This document shows, in pieces, positions 59,019-64,000 of a stretch of DNA of 64,000 bases. The notes under the pieces were generated by a model. It worked only from the letters and a program-made list of their open reading frames with translations, made no database searches and had not been told where the DNA came from. Made by a program: the position numbers and the translations under genes. Position 1 is the first letter of the stretch, and the number at the start of each line of letters is the position of its first letter. The stretch comes from Streptomyces sp. NRRL B-24484 (GTDB lineage Bacteria; Actinomycetota; Actinomycetes; Streptomycetales; Streptomycetaceae): positions 62,001 through 126,000 of the forward strand of contig NZ_JOAI01000019.1 of the NCBI RefSeq assembly GCF_000717715.1, written 5' to 3'.

Positions 59019-59693
59019 GTGCGACACCGCCTCGTAGGAGAACTGATGACCACCGCCGTCGTCCACGTACGGCCCGACACCGCCTTCAAGGAGATCGTCC
59101 GGCTGCTGGCCGAGCACGACATCACCTCCGTGCCCGTGCTCGACGACGAGGACCGGCCGCTCGGCCTGGTCTCCGAGGCCGACCTGCTGCTCAACGAAGC
59201 GGCCCAGGAGGACCCGGCCGGCCTGATGCTCACCCCGCGGCTGGAGCCCCGCGAGCACGCCCGCAGCCGGGCGACCACCGCGGAGGGCCTGATGACCTCC
59301 CCCGTGGCGTGCGCCCGCCCCGAGTGGACCGTCGTCGAGGCCGCCCGGCTGATGCAGGGTGAGCGACTGAAGCGGCTCGCCGTCGTCGACGAGGCGGGAC
59401 GGCTCGTCGGCGTCGTCAGCCGCAGCGACCTGCTGCGGGTCTTCCTCCGCCACGACCGGGCGATCCGCGAGGAGATCCGGCACGAGGTCCTCCGCCGCAC
59501 CCTGGACATCGACCCGGACACCCTCGACGTCCGGGTGCGCGACGGGCTCGTCACCCTGACCGGCACCGTCGAGCACCCCGGCCTGGCGCAGGTGGTCGAG
59601 CGGCTGTGCCGGAGCGTGGACGGAGTCGTCGGCGTCAACAGCCTCCTCGACCACCGGCGGACGGGGACGGCCGCCCCGCACCCGGTCCGCTGA
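59019..59693 (+). CDS. CBS-CBS-BON domain protein
   Basis: A 224-residue protein. CBS 1: RHRLVGELMTTAVVHVRPDT ... ITSVPVLDDEDRPLGLVSEA; CBS 2: TAEGLMTSPVACARPEWTVV ... LKRLAVVDEAGRLVGVVSRS; C-terminal BON domain: DPDTLDVRVRDGLVTLTGTV ... VVERLCRSVDGVVGVNSLLD. CBS pairs bind adenosine nucleotides; M. tuberculosis HRP1 (Rv2626c), strongly DosR-induced, is a CBS-pair protein. GTG start chosen because AGAAGGGAA precedes it; the ATG at 58917 has no ribosome site. Box 5 lies upstream. Confidence 0.92.
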   Translation: MRHRLVGELMTTAVVHVRPDTAFKEIVRLLAEHDITSVPVLDDEDRPLGLVSEADLLLNEAAQEDPAGLMLTPRLEPREHARSRATTAEGLMTSPVACARPEWTVVEAARLMQGERLKRLAVVDEAGRLVGVVSRSDLLRVFLRHDRAIREEIRHEVLRRTLDIDPDTLDVRVRDGLVTLTGTVEHPGLAQVVERLCRSVDGVVGVNSLLDHRRTGTAAPHPVR

Positions 59694-59888
59694 CCTGCCC
59701 CGACGCTCAGGCGTCCTGACCGTCCGTCGGCGACGGACCATCACTTGATGTACCGTCACATCGCTTGCCGCGAACGCCCGGAACGCCCGGAACGGCCGGA
59801 ACCGCCGGGGCGCCGCCCTCGCCGGGCGGTTCACCCGCAGCCCAGCACCTCCGGCTACTGTCCAGTACATCCGATCCGTGGTGGATCG
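59694..59888. other. gene-free stretch with small repeats
   Basis: Contains GTCCGTCG-G-CGACGGAC (about 59722-59738), a compact hairpin that may end the CBS-BON transcript; GATGT-N6-ACATC; and 9-bp tandem units CGCCCGGAA near 59773-59800. No coding signal. Confidence 0.55.
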
Positions 59889-59903
59889 CGGTGATCATCA
59901 CCG
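59889..59903. promoter_or_regulatory. 15-nt perfect palindrome CGGTGATCATCACCG
   Basis: 7-bp arms around a central base, in an AT-richer patch 97 nt before the HTH protein gene. Candidate autoregulatory operator. Confidence 0.6.
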
Positions 59904-59999
59904 GTACATTTCCGGGCACTCGGACCGCCGCCGAACCGGGCGGTCCCCGCGCGAGGCAGGTGCCCCCTGAGCCGTTCATCCTCCCGACAAACCCCGCCG

Positions 60000-60974
60000 G
60001 TGCCGTCAGCCGACCTCCAGCAGGCGCTGCGGACCGGCCCGTTCGACCTCGCGCTGCGCACCGCGATACGCGAGAGCGGCCTCGGCCTCGAAGGGATCCA
60101 GCGCCGGCTGGCCGGCCGCGGCCTGCAGGTCAGCGTCTCCAGCCTGAGCTACTGGCAGCGCGGCCGCAGCCGGCCCGAACGCACCGAGTCGCTCACCGTC
60201 GTGCGCGCGCTGGAGGACGTGCTGATGCTGCGGCCGGACTCGCTGATCGTGCTGCTCGGTCCGCGGCGCCCCCGCGGCCGCTGGATCAACCACGTCCCCG
60301 GATCGATCGACTACGCCAGCACCTTCGGCGACCCGGAGGTCGGCGGCGTGCTCGCCGACCTCGACCCGCGGAACAACGCCCGCCTGGAGAACCTGCACAC
60401 CCGGATCGACGTGCACATCGGGGAACACCGCGAGGAGCAGCGGGTCGACGTGCTGCAGGTCCTGCGCGCCCTCGGCGACGGCGCGGACCGCCTGGTGCTG
60501 CTCACCCGGTCGGACTCGTCCACCGACGGTGCGCCGGGCGTCACCGACCTGGTGGGGTGCCGGCTCGGCCGGCGGCGCACCGCGGCCGGCAAGGAGGGCT
60601 TCGCCGCGGCCGAACTGCTCTTCGACCTGCCGCTGCAGCCCGGGCAGGCGACGGTGATCGAGTACAGCTACGCCTGTCCGTCGTCCGAGGTGGAGACGCA
60701 GTACGAGCGGATGGTGCGGTTCCCCAGCAAGAACCTGGTACTGCGGGCCCGGTTCCACCCGACGATGCTGCCGGCGGGCTGCGAGCTCGCCTGGCGGCCC
60801 AGCCACGACGCCCCGCCGCAGATCCTGGAGGAGCTGCGGATCTCACCGACGGGCCAGGCCTGCGGGATCGTGCCCGAGGCCGAGCCCGGCGTCCACGGGC
60901 TGTACTGGGAGTGGGGCGACCAGCCGCGGCGGGCGCCCGGTGCAGCGAACGGGCCCGCCTCCTACAGCCCCTGA
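60000..60974 (+). CDS. XRE-type HTH protein, otherwise unknown
   Basis: A 324-residue protein. N-terminal XRE-like HTH (about 16-75: FDLALRTAIRESGLGLEGIQ, VSVSSLSYWQRGRSRPERTE). The rest (about 90-320) is a beta-rich domain: GRWINHVPGSIDYASTFGDP, NLHTRIDVHIGEHREEQRVD, ATVIEYSYACPSSEVETQYE, LRARFHPTMLPAGCELAWRP. Streptomycetes carry several such regulators; no ligand or catalytic motif is evident. GTG start at the end of an AT-richer, palindrome-bearing leader. It lies between the CBS-BON gene and a small membrane protein gene, so it may regulate them or itself. Confidence 0.82.
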   Translation: MPSADLQQALRTGPFDLALRTAIRESGLGLEGIQRRLAGRGLQVSVSSLSYWQRGRSRPERTESLTVVRALEDVLMLRPDSLIVLLGPRRPRGRWINHVPGSIDYASTFGDPEVGGVLADLDPRNNARLENLHTRIDVHIGEHREEQRVDVLQVLRALGDGADRLVLLTRSDSSTDGAPGVTDLVGCRLGRRRTAAGKEGFAAAELLFDLPLQPGQATVIEYSYACPSSEVETQYERMVRFPSKNLVLRARFHPTMLPAGCELAWRPSHDAPPQILEELRISPTGQACGIVPEAEPGVHGLYWEWGDQPRRAPGAANGPASYSP

Positions 60975-61066
60975 CCGCCGCGGCCCCCGCAATGTGCCCC
61001 GTTGGGCCGTCGCACGCGCCTTGACGCAGGCTCAGCGGCCCGGTGCATGGACCCGGAGGGGGGACC

Positions 61067-61297
61067 ATGGCGGCGGAGGACGACAACGCGGAGATCCGGG
61101 ACAGCGGCGCGGACGACGAGGTGGCGGGCGAGCGGCCGGACCGCCCGCCCCAGCCGTACCGGCCCGGGCCCGAGGACAGCTTCCGGGTGGGGGTGCTCGT
61201 GCTGATCGTGGGCGTCCTCCTCCTGGTCTTCCTGCTGTCCGACCTGGACACGGACACCGGTCCCGCGACCCAGGACTGGAACACCGTCTGGCACTGA
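61067..61297 (+). CDS. small single-pass membrane protein
   Basis: A 76-residue protein: acidic, Pro-rich N-terminus (AAEDDNAEIRDSGADDEVAG), one strong helix (VGVLVLIVGVLLLVFLLSDL, about 41-60), and a short acidic C-terminus ending NTVWH. GGAGGGGGGACC precedes the ATG. Many streptomycete stress islands encode such peptides; no family is recognised. Follows the HTH protein gene by 92 nt in the same direction. Confidence 0.75.
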   Translation: MAAEDDNAEIRDSGADDEVAGERPDRPPQPYRPGPEDSFRVGVLVLIVGVLLLVFLLSDLDTDTGPATQDWNTVWH

Positions 61298-61395
61298 CGG
61301 CCGCGCCGCCCGTCCGTCTCGGCGCGTCGGGCCGCCGCACCCCGACCTGTGCGGAACCCGTCGCTGCTGGGCCGGCCCCGCCCGTCGCACGCTTC

Positions 61396-62073
61396 TCAGC
61401 CCGCGGGCCGGCGCGCGGTGCGGGCCGGGGCGAGTTGGTCGAAGCAGTAGTAGACGGCGAGGAGTGCATGGGTGGCGAGCATGGCGACGGGGCTGAGGTA
61501 GGCCAGGCCGACGGTGGCGAGGTAGAGCAGGCCGCCGATGCCGAAGCGGCGCAGCGCGGCACGCAGGGCCTCCGGCGGGACGGGCGCGTGGAGCAGACGG
61601 GCGTCCCGGGTGAAGGCGAGGAAGAGCAGCGAGAAGGCGACGCCCATCGCGACCATGGTGCCGGCGTAGATCGCGGCGGCGGTGTGCGCGTTGCTGTCGT
61701 CCGCGGTGAGGTACGTGGCGAGCAGCCGGGTGGGGAAGGGGATCACCGAGACGGTGAGGAGGAGGAAGAGGTTCGCGAACAGGGTGCGGCGGTCGACCCG
61801 GCGGGCGAGCGCGCACATGGCGTGGTGGTTGATCCAGATGATGCCGATGACGAGGAAGCTGACCAGGTAGGCGAAGTAGGAGGGCCACTGGTGGGCGAGG
61901 GCCGCGGTCAGGGACTCGCCGTGGAGGCTGTCGGGCTCCGGCACCTTCAGGTCCAGGACCAGGAGCGTGATGGCGATGGCGAAGACGCCGTCGCTGAACG
62001 CCTCCAGCCGATTGGTGCCGAAGTCCGCCGCCTGGAGCGGAGCGTCGGTCGGGGACGGGTCTTCGCCGGTCAT
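61396..62073 (-). CDS. TMEM175-family (DUF1211) potassium-channel-like protein
   Basis: A 225-residue membrane protein with six helices. TNRLEAFSDGVFAIAITLLV (residues 19-38) contains the FSD motif that lines the pore in TMEM175 K+ channels; later LVSFLVIGIIWINHHAMCAL and NLFLLLTVSVIPFPTRLLAT match the family. Bacterial members have one such six-helix unit and work as tetramers. A role in keeping membrane potential during hypoxia is possible. The ribosome site is poor. Divergent from the USP at 62422 across 348 nt with a palindrome. Confidence 0.92.
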   Translation of the reverse strand: MTGEDPSPTDAPLQAADFGTNRLEAFSDGVFAIAITLLVLDLKVPEPDSLHGESLTAALAHQWPSYFAYLVSFLVIGIIWINHHAMCALARRVDRRTLFANLFLLLTVSVIPFPTRLLATYLTADDSNAHTAAAIYAGTMVAMGVAFSLLFLAFTRDARLLHAPVPPEALRAALRRFGIGGLLYLATVGLAYLSPVAMLATHALLAVYYCFDQLAPARTARRPAG

Positions 62074-62255
62074 GCGTCCTCCGGAGTGGACCGGGTCGGG
62101 GCGGGCACGGTGTCGAACGGCTGCTCTGCGCACAGTAGCCGCAAGGGCGCGCGGCCGTGGTGGATCGCAGCCGGAGCCCCCGCACGTGAGCGCCCGGGGC
62201 TGCCCGCGGCGCGTGCCGCAGGCGGGTCCGGCCGCTCGCGCGGGTGGTGATGCTC

Positions 62256-62267
62256 GGCCACGTGGCC
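62256..62267. promoter_or_regulatory. palindrome GGCCACGTGGCC
   Basis: Perfect 12-nt palindrome in the 348-nt region between the TMEM175 and USP genes. No GGGCCGNNGGTCCC box is visible in this region and no gene. Confidence 0.4.
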
Positions 62268-62421
62268 CGGACGACGGATTCCAGCGGGGGAGGACCACCC
62301 GGCATGCGTAGCGTGGAACGAGGCCCGCACCACCGGCCGGACCACGGGCGGTGGCGGCGGTCGGGCGGTTGCGGCCCGCGGAACGGCGGCCGCGACCGCC
62401 CGGCGGACTCGGAGGTGCGCA

Positions 62422-62883
62422 GTGGACGACGGAACGGACAGGACGCCGCGGATCGTGGCCGGTGTGGACGGCTCGCCGGCCGCCGAGGAGGCGCTGCGCT
62501 GGGCCGTCGGCCAGGCCCGTCTGGCCGGCGGCACGGTGGACGCGGTGATCGCCTGGGAGTACCCCGCGACCTACGGCTGGCCGGCGCCGATCCTGGAGGA
62601 CGTCGACTTCGCGGACGACGCCCGCCGCTGCCTCGCCGAGGCGGTCGGCCGGGCGACCGACGACGGCGGCCCGGTCCGCCGGATCGTCGTGCAGGGCCAT
62701 CCCGCCGCCGCCCTGCCGGACGCCGCGGACGGCGCGGACCTGCTGGTCGTCGGCAACCGTGGCCACGGCGCCTTCACCGAGGCGCTGCTGGGCTCGGTCG
62801 GGCAGCACTGCGTGCACCACGGCCGCTGCCCCGTGGTCGTCGTCCGGCCGGCCCCCGACCGAGAGCCGGCGAAGGACCGGTGA
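62422..62883 (+). CDS. single-domain universal stress protein
   Basis: A 153-residue USP: RIVAGVDGSPAAEEALRWAV at the start, and the ATP loop LLVVGNRGHGAFTEALLGSV followed by GQHCVHHGRCPVVVVRP, a classic ATP-binding USP of the UspFG/MJ0577 type. GTG start behind GGAGGTG. Its stop codon overlaps the start of the PAS-PP2C gene (GTGA), so the two are translationally coupled; the USP may be a partner or sensor of that phosphatase. Confidence 0.92.
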   Translation: MDDGTDRTPRIVAGVDGSPAAEEALRWAVGQARLAGGTVDAVIAWEYPATYGWPAPILEDVDFADDARRCLAEAVGRATDDGGPVRRIVVQGHPAAALPDAADGADLLVVGNRGHGAFTEALLGSVGQHCVHHGRCPVVVVRPAPDREPAKDR

Positions 62884-64000
62884 TCGACTACGCGGCGGTC
62901 TTCCGGGCCCTGCCCGGCATGGTCGCGCTGCTCACCCCGGACCTGGTGTACGCGGACGCGAACGAGGAGTTCCTGCGCCTCTCCGGCCGGACCCGCGACG
63001 GCCTCGTCGGCCGGTACCTGTTCGACGTGTTCCCGGACAATCCGAACGATCCCGAGGCCACCGGGGCACGCAACCTGGAGGCCTCGCTGCACCGCGTGCT
63101 GGCGACCGGTGAGCGCGACACGATGGCGCTCCAGCGCTACGACGTCCAGAGCCTGGAGCGGCCCGGCGAGTGGCAGGAGCGCTACTGGAGCCCGGTCAAC
63201 GCGCCCGTCCTCGGGCCCGACGGCCGGGTGGAGCTGCTGGTGCACCGGGTCGAGGAGATCACGGAACTGATCAGCGCCCACGGCCTGCCCGAGGGGAACC
63301 GCGCCCGCGTCCTGGAGGCCGAGCTCTACACCAGGGCCCGCGAACTCCAGGAGCTGAACGAGCGGCTGCGCGAGGCCCACGCCCGCGAACGGGAGGTCGC
63401 GCTCGCCCTGCAGGCGGCGATGCTGCCGGACCCCGCGCCGCTCGACCTGGTGCGGGCGGCCGTGCGGTACCGGCCCGCGGTCGGCACCCTCAACGTGTGC
63501 GGTGACTGGTACGACCTGGTCGCCCTGCCCCGGGACCGGACGGCGGTCGCCGTCGGCGACGTCGTCGGGCACGGGCTCGCCGCCGCCGGGGTCATGGGCC
63601 AGCTCCGCAGCGCGCTCAGCGCGGCCTCGCGGGTCACCGAAGGCCCGGCGCAGTCCCTGGAGGTGCTCGGCCTGTACTCGCGCTCCGTCGACGGCGCGGA
63701 GAACACCACCGCCGCGACCGCCTTCATCGACCACGCCGTCGGCACGATCACCTACAGCAGCGCCGGCCACCCGCCGCCGGTGCTGCTGCGGTCCGACGGT
63801 TCCTTCGAGTTCCTCGACCGGGCCACCGACCCGCCGCTCGGCGCCCGGCCCGAACACGTCTCCCGTCCGCAGGCGACCGTCCCCTTCGAGGAGGGCGACA
63901 CCCTCGTCCTGTACACCGACGGCCTGGTGGAGCGGCGCCGCGAGGACATCGACGTCGGCCTCGACCGCCTCGCCCGCGCGCTCGCGGCGAGGGCATCCGA
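62880..64000 (+). CDS. PAS-PP2C (SpoIIE/RsbU-type) phosphatase, cut by window end
   Basis: The first 373 residues are visible. PAS domain about 5-125: FRALPGMVALLTPDLVYADA, RYLFDVFPDNPNDPEATG, ERYWSPVNAPVLGPDGRVEL. A coiled-coil linker (RARELQELNERLREAHARER, about 151-170) leads to a PP2C domain: NVCGDWYDLVALPRDRTAVA, VGDVVGHGLAAAGVMGQLRS, SSAGHPPPVLLRSDG, LVLYTDGLVERRRED. The GTG start overlaps the USP stop by 4 nt. Presumably dephosphorylates a STAS protein. The C-terminal metal-site Asp segment lies beyond position 64000, where a further domain such as HATPase could follow. Confidence 0.92.
   Translation, partial: MIDYAAVFRALPGMVALLTPDLVYADANEEFLRLSGRTRDGLVGRYLFDVFPDNPNDPEATGARNLEASLHRVLATGERDTMALQRYDVQSLERPGEWQERYWSPVNAPVLGPDGRVELLVHRVEEITELISAHGLPEGNRARVLEAELYTRARELQELNERLREAHAREREVALALQAAMLPDPAPLDLVRAAVRYRPAVGTLNVCGDWYDLVALPRDRTAVAVGDVVGHGLAAAGVMGQLRSALSAASRVTEGPAQSLEVLGLYSRSVDGAENTTAATAFIDHAVGTITYSSAGHPPPVLLRSDGSFEFLDRATDPPLGARPEHVSRPQATVPFEEGDTLVLYTDGLVERRREDIDVGLDRLARALAARAS

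Noticed and set aside
1..64000. tRNA, rRNA, insertion sequence, integrase or att sites
   Set aside because: No tRNA-like cloverleaf with T-loop consensus, no rRNA conserved stretch, and no transposase or integrase motif was seen on either strand. A computed search (tRNAscan, Rfam, ISfinder) was not possible here.

Overview
The window is very GC-rich actinobacterial DNA (roughly 70-75% G+C by eye, third codon positions almost all G/C, GTG starts common). Streptomycetaceae-restricted small protein families (DUF6343-, DUF6296-, DUF6479- and DUF5709-like), several STAS/HATPase/PP2C partner-switching proteins and the general gene style point to Streptomyces or Kitasatospora. I saw no rRNA, tRNA, insertion sequence or CRISPR array.

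Region 1 (1-23 kb) is a stress and accessory region rich in small proteins and gene debris. It holds a transketolase remnant with an internal deletion, a metallophosphoesterase remnant, a duplicated STAS fragment and a truncated HemK-like methyltransferase. Intact genes include a YbdK-type carboxylate-amine ligase, four STAS anti-anti-sigma factors, two HATPase anti-sigma-type proteins, a GAF/PAS/PP2C phosphatase, two hemerythrin HHE proteins, a DoxX protein, a phosphoribosyltransferase, a CDGSH protein, MgtC, two AraC regulators and a Vms1/baeRF2-type protein related to Rv2629. Several genes here share a GNNT-N15/16-GGGTAG promoter-like signal resembling stress sigma (sigma-B family) promoters.

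Region 2 (23-39 kb) is accessory: an SDR/TetR pair with two perfect operators, a 995-residue STAND NTPase with TPRs next to a divergent 52-residue membrane protein and twin palindromes, an MFS exporter, a secreted protein with two lamin-tail domains, and a group (membrane protein, zinc-ribbon protein, small P-loop ATPase, WD40-like protein) in which two genes share a CTACA-N4-TGTAG palindrome.

Region 3 (39-47 kb) holds redox and detoxification genes: aldo/keto reductase, MarR, old yellow enzyme, two MDR quinone reductases, a cytidine-deaminase-like protein and a GlxA-type regulator.

Region 4 (47-64 kb) is the most coherent system: a hypoxia/dormancy island. A GAF-GAF histidine kinase and a LuxR-type response regulator of the DevS/DevR (DosS/DosR, OsdK/OsdR) type lie convergently. 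Beside them are three universal stress proteins, a long ribosome-hibernation factor, bifunctional AdhE, pyruvate formate-lyase with its activase, a CBS-BON protein, a TMEM175 channel and a second PP2C phosphatase. Five near-identical 14-mers (consensus GGGCCGNNGGTCCC on one strand or the other) lie 115-170 nt upstream of USP/HPF, USP, adhE-pfl-pflA and CBS-BON. They resemble the DosR box core and are the best candidate regulatory code of the island. AdhE and PFL would allow fermentative NADH disposal, the HPF and USPs would preserve ribosomes and cells, and the kinase would sense oxygen or redox.

Three genes are broken by single-base changes in G/C runs (around 2047, 22595 and 44373). The same error class three times means base-calling error must be excluded before calling them true pseudogenes.
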